From CAYYJM01 sp964471755 (GTDB lineage Bacteria > Planctomycetota > Planctomycetia > Gemmatales > Gemmataceae), in NCBI GenBank assembly GCA_964471755.1, contig CAYYJM010000004.1:1-57944 (forward strand): 57,944 bases of DNA, given 5' to 3'. Position numbers and translations under genes: made by a program. Under the pieces are notes generated by a model. That model worked only from the letters and a program-made list of their open reading frames with translations. It was not told the origin of the DNA and did no database searches. Below are positions 1 through 7,452 of this stretch, one piece after another. Within the stretch, counting starts at the first letter, position 1. Every line of letters starts with the position of its first letter.

Positions 1-8
1 GGCCGGAA

Positions 9-115
9 CAGCGCAGGCCCACCGATGCTCCGACGGGAGCGCAGCGACACCGCAGCGGGCTTTGTTCTTAACGGTGTCGCTGCGCTCCCGAGCAAGGATT
101 GGTGGGCCTGCGCTG
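9..115. repeat. Long interrupted palindrome (REP/MITE-like)
   Basis: Two pairs of perfectly complementary arms are nested: 9-23 with 101-115 (15 bp) and 35-52 with 72-89 (18 bp), separated by an unpaired stretch of 11 bases on each side. The inner loop is about 19 bases. The structure could form a long cruciform or RNA hairpin upstream of the glycosyltransferase gene. I see no transposase. It does not share sequence with the other palindromes in the window beyond high GC. Confidence 0.75.
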
Positions 116-267
116 TGACGACTCAAGACAGGTGCCGGGCGTCGGTGGCGCTCCCGCCCACCCTACGTTTGGGCGCAACGACGGGGTCGCCACCAGCCCG
201 ATCCGCATTGTCTCGGGTCGGCCCGACGCGGTACCCTGTTCGGGTCTGTCAGGCAAGGAGGCCGACC

Positions 268-1569
268 ATGCAGCCGTTGTCGTTGAACCGTGACGCGAAC
301 AAGCGCTACTTCATGCTGGCGCTTCTGGTGTTCTTCATGGGCGTGAGCATTCACTACGCCCTGACCAAGGCGGTCGAGGGACGCTCGGCCATTCTGCGCT
401 GGGATGATCAACTCCGCGCTCTCGATGATGGCGTCAATATCGCCGAGGAGTTCGCCTACCCGAATCCGCCCATCATGGCCATCCTGCTCTATCCCTTCGC
501 TCAGTTGCCGCCAGTGGTCGCGGCGATGACCTGGTTCTACGTCAAACTGGGGCTGACCTTGCTCGCCCTCCTCTGGGTGTTCCGCCTGGTCGAGACGCCA
601 GATCGGCCCTTTCCGTTCGCGGCCCAGGCGGTGACGGTCGCCCTGTGTTTACGGCCCATCATGGGCGACCTGCAGCACGGCAACGTCAACCTGTTCATTC
701 TGTTCCTGGTCGTGGCCTGCCTGTACGCGTACAAGAATCGGCTCGATGTTCTGGCCGGGATCGTCCTTGGCCTGGCGATTGCCTGCAAGATCACGCCGGC
801 GCTGTTCGTGCCGTACTTTCTCTGGAAGCGCTCCTGGAAGGTTCTCGCCGGAACGGTGCTGGGCCTGGCCCTGTTCTTCTGGCCCGGTTTCGTGCCGGCG
901 ACGTTCCTCGGCTGGGAGGGGAATCAGGATCATCTGCGCGGCTGGTATCACGTCATGGTCGAGCCGTACATCATCGAGGGGAAGGTGACCAGCGAACAGG
1001 TCAACCAGTCGCTGCCGGGCCTGGTCTTCCGGCTGTTCACGCACAGTCCCTCGACTTCGACCTGGGCAGACGCGACGACCTACGTGCCGCTGACGTACCA
1101 CAACGTCCTCAGCCTATCGCCGGAGGCGGCGAAGTGGATCGTCAAGGGAGCGATGGTCCTGTTCGTTCTGCTGATCGCGGTGACGTGCTGGACGCCGACC
1201 CGGCCGCGTCAGGGGTGGCGGTTGGCTGCGGAGTTCTCGCTGGTCGTGGTCGGCATGCTGCTGTTCAGCGAGCGGACGTGGAAGCATCACGCCGTCACCT
1301 TGCTCTTGCCGTTTGCAGTCCTGGCCTATCTCGTGGTCGAGGGACTGCCGACCCGGGCGGCCCGATGGTGGACTGGTGGCACCCTGGTGGCGTCGCTGCT
1401 CCTGATGGCCGTGACGAGTAATGGCCTGGTCAGCAAGTCGATGGCCAAACTGGGGCAGATCTACGGGGCGTACACGATCGTCTTCCTGCTGCTCTGTGGC
1501 GTGCTGGCGTGGCTATTGGTCCAGGGGCGACGCGGCGACGAAACCGGAACAGTCGATCCGACCGCCTGA
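268..1569 (+). CDS. GT87/DUF2029-like polytopic membrane glycosyltransferase
   Basis: This 433-residue protein is almost entirely hydrophobic, with about ten predicted membrane spans. It carries YPNPP (residues 64-68), followed by GDLQHGNVN (133-141) and KITP (174-177). These resemble the acidic/aromatic loop and the GQ-x-N-type loop of GT-C family 87 mannosyltransferases (DUF2029), which move sugar from a polyprenyl-phosphate donor on the outer face of the membrane. The start is chosen at 268 because AAGGAGG lies eight bases upstream. The same frame is open upstream to 25, but that extension is low-complexity sequence through the palindrome and looks non-coding. The acceptor is unknown. A general polyprenol-phosphate sugar transferase is the main alternative. 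Confidence 0.7.
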   Translation: MQPLSLNRDANKRYFMLALLVFFMGVSIHYALTKAVEGRSAILRWDDQLRALDDGVNIAEEFAYPNPPIMAILLYPFAQLPPVVAAMTWFYVKLGLTLLALLWVFRLVETPDRPFPFAAQAVTVALCLRPIMGDLQHGNVNLFILFLVVACLYAYKNRLDVLAGIVLGLAIACKITPALFVPYFLWKRSWKVLAGTVLGLALFFWPGFVPATFLGWEGNQDHLRGWYHVMVEPYIIEGKVTSEQVNQSLPGLVFRLFTHSPSTSTWADATTYVPLTYHNVLSLSPEAAKWIVKGAMVLFVLLIAVTCWTPTRPRQGWRLAAEFSLVVVGMLLFSERTWKHHAVTLLLPFAVLAYLVVEGLPTRAARWWTGGTLVASLLLMAVTSNGLVSKSMAKLGQIYGAYTIVFLLLCGVLAWLLVQGRRGDETGTVDPTA

Positions 1570-1699
1570 CTTGGGCGCAGATCCGAGTAGTGCCCGCTGT
1601 AGTGACAGGGGGCATTCATCGGCATCAATCTGCACGGATGGACATTGAAGATGAGAAAACGGGAGAGGATTCAGAATCGCCGCAAGTCCTTGAAATGAA

Positions 1700-1729
1700 G
1701 CAACCTGACACCGATCGGCATCAGGTTGC
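1700..1729 (-). terminator. Probable Rho-independent terminator of tRNA-His
   Basis: On the minus strand a perfect 9-bp stem (GCAACCTGA pairing with TCAGGTTGC) closes a 12-base loop and is followed by the T-rich run TTCATTTC. It starts 15 bases after the tRNA 3' end, where a tRNA terminator is expected. The T run is broken, so efficiency is uncertain. Confidence 0.55.
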
Positions 1730-1744
1730 ATCAGATGGCGTTAG

Positions 1745-1819
1745 GGTGAGTGACGGGATTCGAACCCGCGACGTCCTGAGCCACAGTCAGGTGCTCTAAC
1801 CAGCTGAGCTACACCCACC
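1745..1819 (-). tRNA. tRNA-His (anticodon GTG)
   Basis: A full cloverleaf folds on the minus strand. The acceptor GTGGGTG pairs with CACTCAC (one G-U), U8/A9 follow, the D stem is GCTC...GAGC, the anticodon stem CCTGA/TCAGG encloses loop CTGTGGC with anticodon GTG, and the T arm contains GGTTCGAATCC. A templated G at -1 (1819) opposite C73 is the histidine identity element. The 3' CCA is not encoded, because the next bases are CTA, so it must be added after 3' processing. It stands alone rather than in a tRNA cluster. Confidence 0.95.
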
Positions 1820-1913
1820 ATTTCCTCTTATCATAGTCGCAGAGCCAGGTTTGGCAAGGTCGATCCGGTTTCTCCAATGGCCAGGGCCTGGCTACCTGCG
1901 GCTCGTCGCACTT

Positions 1914-4361
1914 TCAGGGCGCTTTCAAGGTCCATCTCTCCACCGCCGAAAACACCTGGTACGGATCAAAATCGACCACCTGAACCGATTCGTGCATCAG
2001 ATGCCGTGGCGTCAGTTGCCACAACGGTATCACCGGCATCTCCGTCTCCAGCTTCGTGGCCAACGCCAGCGTCGCCTTCTTGATCGCATCGAATTCTCGA
2101 TGATCCAGGGCCGCCCGAACATCCCTGTCCACCGAGTCCCGCGTCGCATTCGACCAGGTCGAACGCGAGAGCGGCTCCAGCAGGAAAGTATCATCCGGAT
2201 AATCGTACCAGGTGTAGGCCAGCTCGAACTTCCCTGCCGCCAGGAGCGCACGCAACTCCAGAAGTGGGACCGCCTGAATGTCCAGCTTCAACTGGCCGCC
2301 GGAAAGCGTGGCCAATCGCTCCGCCCATAACTCGAAGGCCGTCTTCAAGATCGGATCACCTGCCGGGATGTGTACCGTCAGCGTCGCCGCCGAGCGGATC
2401 GCCTTCTCCAGACAGGCTCGCGCCAGGTCCTTGTCGAACAGATCCCGCTTCGCCGTCTCGGTGGATGCCGTCACCCAGGAATCCCGGGGAAAGAGACCCG
2501 ACAGGGGACGATGTGGCTGCTCCTTCCCTTCCAGAAGATCCAGCATCTCCACGCGCGGAACACTGTGAGCCAGAGCCCGACGCAACTCGACCGAGTGCAG
2601 CCCCGCCTTGCCGTGATTGACCGCCAGGTAATGCACGCGCCGATTCGTGGCACTCTTGCCCGGACCTGGAACCCGCAGCTTCAGACGCTCCAGCTCCGCC
2701 GCCGACGGTAGCCGGCTCGCGGGAACGTCCAGGGCCAGATCGATCTTCTTTTTCGCGAAATCCTCCATCGGATTACTGGACACCACGAAATGGATGGCAC
2801 GGATGCCGGGATAACTCGACATCCCCGGACGCTTGCCGAAACGAGGATTGACACGAAGGACCAGCGTGGGCTGACCATCCAGCGTCTTGATCCCCTCCAC
2901 CTGGAAGGGGCCACTACCGACAGGACTCCGGGCGAAACTGTCGCTGTGTGGGTCGCTCCCCGCAGGCACGATCTTGAAGGCCAGCGGACTGAGCGGCTCC
3001 AGGCATCCCCGACGAAAATGAACGTCCACCCGTCGCGGATTGCCACGGACCTCCACCCGCTCCAGAAACAGCGCAGCCGTCAGCGCGAACGGATCGGCGT
3101 GCCCTTGCTGGATCTGCTGAAGACTGTAGTTCACATCGACCGGCAACACCGGCTTGCCGTTCGACCAGAGCGCATTCGGGGCCAGGTGGAATCGTCGCCC
3201 CTGCGGGATGATCGTCGGAGCGGCTTCGGCCAGCGACGGGGTGTAGGCAGGATGACCAAAAGAATCCTCGCCGCGTTTGACCAGACTCTCGAAAACGAGA
3301 TCGACGACTCGCCGCTCGTCGTCGGTCACGGCCCGCGATGGAGAGAAGAACACCGGCAGTTCACGGACGCCGACGCGCAGGACCGAATCGGGCCGCTCCA
3401 CGCGCAACTCGAAGGAACGCAGTTCATCGAGATAGGGCCACAGTTTCTCAGCTCGCGCGAGATATTCCAGAGCCCGACTCTGATGTTGCTGGGCGCGGGG
3501 CTTGTCGGTCTGGATGAGACCATTGGCCGAACTGGCCTCGTCGAACGCTTCCCGGGCCAATTGTTCGAGCCGCTCGACCGACCGTGCGACGACGGGACGC
3601 TGCCGAAGCGGCTGGATGGCCTTGCTGATCTCCGTCAGCAAGGTCAGCTTGCGAGCATCGTCCAGCCTGGCATCGGCCTGCAGACCAGCGACCAGCGCCA
3701 GCAACTGGGTGGATAGTGCCTCCAGCTCGGCCGGTCCGCCCACGGTCACGGCATCCTTGCCGAGTAACTGCGTCGCCAGCGCGAGCGCTCGGTCCCAGGA
3801 CTTGTTTCGGATGTGGGCCTCCAGCTGGGTCAGGTGGACCTTTCGCAGACTCGTGCTGAGTTCCTTGTGGATCTCGGCCCACTCGGCTCCCTGACGCAAG
3901 CCCTCCTCCTGCTGGGATTGATGGAAACGCAGCGTCGCCTTGAGGACCTGCTCGTTGGCGGCGAACAGAGCCACCGACGCGAGCGCTTCCTGCTCCTTGT
4001 TGAACGCCTTGAGGCGATCCAGCGCCAGAATCTCGTAGGAGGTGTGCGCCATGATGTCGTCGGCGGATACCTGAGCCAGGGCGTCGGCCTTCTCCGCAGG
4101 GTCGATCGGGACGAGCTTCAGCGTCCCTTTCAGATGGTTGGTGCGGCCCCGGTTGAGAAACGGAAGGGGCCGGATGTTGATCGCCTCGCGCCGGCCGCGC
4201 AGCCGAACACTGTCGTGCGGAATGGCGAACTCCTCGAACAACGCCTTCAGAGCCGGTAGACGAGTCGCGCTCGCGGCCTGTTGCAGCTCCGCGTCGGGAG
4301 GAGGAACCTGGGCCGACACCAGGCCGGCCAGAACGCTCGCAAGCAGGATGACACGACCCAT
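1914..4361 (-). CDS. Secreted solute-binding-like protein (SBP_bac_5 family) with helical N-terminal half
   Basis: This 815-residue protein begins with a signal peptide (MGRVILLASVLAGLVSAQ). Residues about 30-320 are charged and helix-rich, probably coiled coil or TPR-like. Residues about 325-790 match family 5 extracellular solute-binding proteins (oligopeptide/dipeptide type), including the ARSPVGSGPFQVE segment typical of that fold. Start 4361 is chosen because signal-peptide hydrophobicity begins there; an in-frame start at 4469 would add 36 charged residues and overlap the divergent gene. No ABC permease or ATPase gene is adjacent. It may therefore work with distant components or serve as a periplasmic sensor or peptide scavenger. 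The N-terminal half has no family I recognise. Confidence 0.75.
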   Translation of the reverse strand: MGRVILLASVLAGLVSAQVPPPDAELQQAASATRLPALKALFEEFAIPHDSVRLRGRREAINIRPLPFLNRGRTNHLKGTLKLVPIDPAEKADALAQVSADDIMAHTSYEILALDRLKAFNKEQEALASVALFAANEQVLKATLRFHQSQQEEGLRQGAEWAEIHKELSTSLRKVHLTQLEAHIRNKSWDRALALATQLLGKDAVTVGGPAELEALSTQLLALVAGLQADARLDDARKLTLLTEISKAIQPLRQRPVVARSVERLEQLAREAFDEASSANGLIQTDKPRAQQHQSRALEYLARAEKLWPYLDELRSFELRVERPDSVLRVGVRELPVFFSPSRAVTDDERRVVDLVFESLVKRGEDSFGHPAYTPSLAEAAPTIIPQGRRFHLAPNALWSNGKPVLPVDVNYSLQQIQQGHADPFALTAALFLERVEVRGNPRRVDVHFRRGCLEPLSPLAFKIVPAGSDPHSDSFARSPVGSGPFQVEGIKTLDGQPTLVLRVNPRFGKRPGMSSYPGIRAIHFVVSSNPMEDFAKKKIDLALDVPASRLPSAAELERLKLRVPGPGKSATNRRVHYLAVNHGKAGLHSVELRRALAHSVPRVEMLDLLEGKEQPHRPLSGLFPRDSWVTASTETAKRDLFDKDLARACLEKAIRSAATLTVHIPAGDPILKTAFELWAERLATLSGGQLKLDIQAVPLLELRALLAAGKFELAYTWYDYPDDTFLLEPLSRSTWSNATRDSVDRDVRAALDHREFDAIKKATLALATKLETEMPVIPLWQLTPRHLMHESVQVVDFDPYQVFSAVERWTLKAP

Positions 4362-4475
4362 CGGCGGTTTCTCCCGGCCTGATCGGACCACTTCGTCAAT
4401 TCTACCCGGTTGACCCGTTGCGGGCGATACGTCTGCCGGTATACTGCTGTCGGTGTTCCACCGCTCCATCTCCGG

Positions 4476-5528
4476 ATGACGACCGCCATGAAAGCAGCCC
4501 GCACGTTCTCCGAGATCCGCCTGGTTAACGGTTCGACGGGCGACCCCGTTCTGTTCATCGACTACCCCGGCAAGGATGACGCCCTCCTCTTCGATGGTGG
4601 CGAGAACTGTCGCCTGTCCCTCAAGCGACTGGCCGACCTGGAGGCCGTGTTCATCTCACACCACCACGTCGATCACTTCATCGGGCTCGATCGGATCGTC
4701 CGAGCCAACATGGACCGCGACAAGATCCTCCACCTCTTCGGACCGGAAAACACCATCACCAAGGTCTACGATCGCATCCGCAGCTACGAGTATCCCTACT
4801 TCCCGTTTCAGAAGATCGTCCTGCGCGTGACCGAGGTGCTGCCCGACCGCCTGCGAACCGGCCTGCTCGAATGCACCCGGCGATTCCCCGAACCGGTGAT
4901 CGAGGAACGGGCCTGGAAAGGGCCGCTCCTGCACGAGAACGATTACCTTCAGGTCGAGGCCGCGTTTACCGATCACACCGTTCCGGGCCTGGCCTTCGCC
5001 CTGGTCGAGAAGGTGGGCTATCACCCCGATCCGGAGAAGCTCGCTCGCGGCACTCTTCGTCCGGGTGGCTGGGTGCAGGAGGTCCTCCGCCGACTCCGGG
5101 CCGACGAGCCCCAGGACACTCTGCTCGAGATTGATGGCGGCTCCTTCAGCCTCAGAGCCCTGGCCGAGAATTACTTTTCGATTTCTCCCAGTACCCGCGT
5201 GGCCTACATCACGGACACGGCCCTGAGCGATACTTCTCGGCCCGGCCTGCTGCGCCTGGCCCACAAGGCGACCCGGCTCTACTGCGACTCGTTCTACGCG
5301 CAGGCCCAGATGAAACAGGCGCAGCAGTATCGCCACATGACTGCCACGCAGGCCGGCGAGCTGGCCCGGGCGGCCAGGGTGGACCAGCTCATCCTGATCC
5401 ACTTCTCGCAGCGCTACGCCGGCAAGTACGAACCGCTGATCGAGGAGGCCCGGGCCGTCTTTCCTCGCGTGACCGCCGATCTGGGAGCGGAGCAGGCTCT
5501 GCCGGGCGAACCCGCCGGCGGTGCCTGA
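4476..5528 (+). CDS. RNase Z-like metallo-beta-lactamase-fold hydrolase
   Basis: The 350-residue protein has the MBL metal motif HxHxDH within SHHHVDH (residues 61-67). It also has an HTVPGLAF segment resembling the HTIPA segment of RNase Z, an Asp in ITDTALS, and a C-terminal HMTATQAGELA...LIHFSQRY block that closely resembles the HSTAxQAAxxA...LTHFSxRY of tRNase Z (ElaC). The family cuts the 3' trailer from tRNA precursors using two zinc ions. The neighbouring tRNA-His lacks an encoded CCA, which is the kind of substrate this enzyme matures. Divergence elsewhere leaves open a different phosphodiesterase role. ATG at 4476 and ATG at 4488 are both possible starts; neither has a strong ribosome site. 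It diverges from the solute-binding gene with about 115 bases between. Confidence 0.7.
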   Translation: MTTAMKAARTFSEIRLVNGSTGDPVLFIDYPGKDDALLFDGGENCRLSLKRLADLEAVFISHHHVDHFIGLDRIVRANMDRDKILHLFGPENTITKVYDRIRSYEYPYFPFQKIVLRVTEVLPDRLRTGLLECTRRFPEPVIEERAWKGPLLHENDYLQVEAAFTDHTVPGLAFALVEKVGYHPDPEKLARGTLRPGGWVQEVLRRLRADEPQDTLLEIDGGSFSLRALAENYFSISPSTRVAYITDTALSDTSRPGLLRLAHKATRLYCDSFYAQAQMKQAQQYRHMTATQAGELARAARVDQLILIHFSQRYAGKYEPLIEEARAVFPRVTADLGAEQALPGEPAGGA

Positions 5529-5591
5529 CGTCCTTTCTACAAGCACTCTCCCGGTCCTGTCCCGGATTGCCCCTTGCTGGAGTTCCTGATC

Positions 5592-6920
5592 ATGGCTGAC
5601 AACGGTCCAAACCCTTCGGCCGACATGGACGACGACGACAACGAGCCAGGTCTGCGCCGACCCAAAACCGTCCTGACGGCCAAGGAGGCTCTCGACAAGA
5701 TCCGCCTGGGGATCACCATCGAGAACGTGCGCATCGAACGGCTGGTCCTTCGGGGCGAATGGGAAAAGCCCTTCAAACTCAAGAACTGTCACCTGGTCCG
5801 ACCCCGCTTCGACGGAGCCACCTTCAAGGGCGACGTCGAGATGATCGGCTGCACCCTGGAGAAACCACACTTCAGCGGAAAGAGCGTCTTTCAGGGGCAC
5901 TGGCGTCTGACCTCATCGACCATCGTCGGCTGGCAGATGAGCCGGGTGACCGTCGAGGGGAACCTCGATCTGACCAATGCCACGACGCGCGGCACGACCA
6001 GCATCACCTCGTGCGACTTCAAGGGGGGTATCCGCCTGTGGGAGGCCCAGTTCCACGGCTGGATCAACTTCAAGAAGTGCGAGTTCACCGGCACTCCGGA
6101 GAACAAGCTCGATCTGCGTTCCTTCGTTGCGCATCAGGGCTTCGTGCTGGCGGCGTGCAAGTTCAACACCGACGTCGCCCTGCGCGGGGCGAGCGTGGCC
6201 ATGAAGTGCGACTTTTCCGGCTCGCGCTTCGAGGGGCTGCTCGACTTCTCCCGTGCCAAGCTCAACGATTACTGGTATCTCGAAGAGATCGAGATGGGCG
6301 CGAAGGCTCGGGTGACGTTCTCCAACGCCATCGGCGAGCGTCTGCTGATCAAGCCCGCGCAGATCGATGGCCGCCTTCAAAGCGAGGATGATCGGGATTA
6401 CCTGCGGGCGATGAAGGAGTACGCCTTCCTCAAGAGCTGCTATGCCGAGCAGCACCGCTACGACGACGAGGACTGGGCCTTCCACCGCTTCAAGGTGATG
6501 CAGCGGCGCGGCGTCGATCGTTCGTGGTATCGGCCCTGGACCAAACTCACCCAGTTCCTCGACTGGCTGTTCCTCGATCTGGGTTGCGGTTACTGCACCA
6601 ACCCTTATCGGGCGGTCCGGACGGCTCTGATCGTGATCCTGCTCTTCGCGGCCATCTACGCCTGGGGAATCAGCGGCTTCAACGTGACCGATGAGACGAT
6701 GCCGTTCACCCCGGCGGACGGTGGCCAGGGCAAGTTCGACCTGCTCAACCGGTCGCTGTTCGGGCTGTTGATCTCCGTTTCGCTGTTCACCTCCGGGGCG
6801 CAGGGCATCCAGGAACTGGCCCACGGCTGGATGACGATCCCAACCATGCTGGAAGCGATGATCGGTCTGCTTCTGTGGGGTCTGTTCATTGTCTCGTTCA
6901 GTCGAAAGGTCATTCGCTGA
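5592..6920 (+). CDS. Pentapeptide-like beta-helix protein with C-terminal membrane domain
   Basis: The 442-residue protein starts with an acidic tail (DMDDDDNEPG). Residues about 60-250 show repeated F/L-xx-C/A-x-F units (for example CDFKGGIRL, CEFTG, CKFNTDVAL, CDFSGSRFEG) that resemble degenerate pentapeptide-repeat solenoids. A charged linker (about 270-315) leads to three hydrophobic segments near 345-365, 387-405 and 422-438. The segment before the first span (GCGYCTNPYRA) resembles that of pentapeptide proteins fused to ion-channel-2 type domains, but I see no clear GYG selectivity filter. Start 5592 has GGAG ten bases upstream; ATG 5574 is less likely. A membrane-anchored solenoid of unknown partner is the safest description. 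Confidence 0.6.
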   Translation: MADNGPNPSADMDDDDNEPGLRRPKTVLTAKEALDKIRLGITIENVRIERLVLRGEWEKPFKLKNCHLVRPRFDGATFKGDVEMIGCTLEKPHFSGKSVFQGHWRLTSSTIVGWQMSRVTVEGNLDLTNATTRGTTSITSCDFKGGIRLWEAQFHGWINFKKCEFTGTPENKLDLRSFVAHQGFVLAACKFNTDVALRGASVAMKCDFSGSRFEGLLDFSRAKLNDYWYLEEIEMGAKARVTFSNAIGERLLIKPAQIDGRLQSEDDRDYLRAMKEYAFLKSCYAEQHRYDDEDWAFHRFKVMQRRGVDRSWYRPWTKLTQFLDWLFLDLGCGYCTNPYRAVRTALIVILLFAAIYAWGISGFNVTDETMPFTPADGGQGKFDLLNRSLFGLLISVSLFTSGAQGIQELAHGWMTIPTMLEAMIGLLLWGLFIVSFSRKVIR

Positions 6921-6979
6921 GGTTGTGCCCGGCTGTGTGGTGCCGTAGAATCACACCATCTCCGAACGTGAGGCGAACC

Positions 6980-7414
6980 ATGACACGCCGGGCACCGAAA
7001 ACCGCAGTGGTGGCCTTCAAGGTCGAGCAGGAACTGGCCGACCTGCTCAACAAGCTGCCCAACAAGAGCGAGTTCATTCGCAAGGCGATCGCCGCCCAGC
7101 TCGGCGTCGCCTGTCCGCTCTGTCGCGGCAAGGGCGTTGTCTCCCGCGGCCTTCACGACCACTACGCGCCGATCATCGCCGCCAACCACAGCGTGGACTG
7201 TCAGGGGTGCGGCGACAAGGTGAATGTACCACTCGATGAAGGTGAACTCAGCGAGGAGGACCGCTCCCGGTTGGAACAGTTCCTTCTCGGTGGTCCGCTC
7301 TACTGCGATGAGTGCTACGAGAAGGCCCCGGAGTGCAACGACTGCGGCTGGCACGTCACCGAGGAACAGATCCCCGAACACCTGCGCCACCAGCACGGCG
7401 ATTCGGAACGTTGA
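6980..7414 (+). CDS. Ribbon-helix-helix-like protein with zinc-finger C-terminus
   Basis: The 144-residue protein opens with a CopG/MetJ-type ribbon-helix-helix signature (VVAFKVEQELADLLN, then KSEFIRKAIAAQL, residues about 10-40). It then has several zinc-binding pairs: CPLC, CQGC, CDEC, CNDC and a terminal HLRHQH. This suggests a DNA-binding regulator stabilised by zinc, though RNA or protein binding by the fingers is equally possible. The start follows a weak GTGAGG. It lies tail-to-tail with the kinase-tubulin gene, leaving only 38 bases that contain three copies of TCATCGTT. No target can be inferred. Confidence 0.6.
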   Translation: MTRRAPKTAVVAFKVEQELADLLNKLPNKSEFIRKAIAAQLGVACPLCRGKGVVSRGLHDHYAPIIAANHSVDCQGCGDKVNVPLDEGELSEEDRSRLEQFLLGGPLYCDECYEKAPECNDCGWHVTEEQIPEHLRHQHGDSER

Positions 7415-7452
7415 TCAATTCATCGTTCATCGTTCCTCATTCATCGTTTGTT

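Noticed and set aside
7415..7452. TCATCGTT repeated three times, considered as a CRISPR-like array
   Set aside because: Units are 8 bases with irregular 0-6 base spacing, too short for repeat-spacer structure; it is a simple intergenic repeat.
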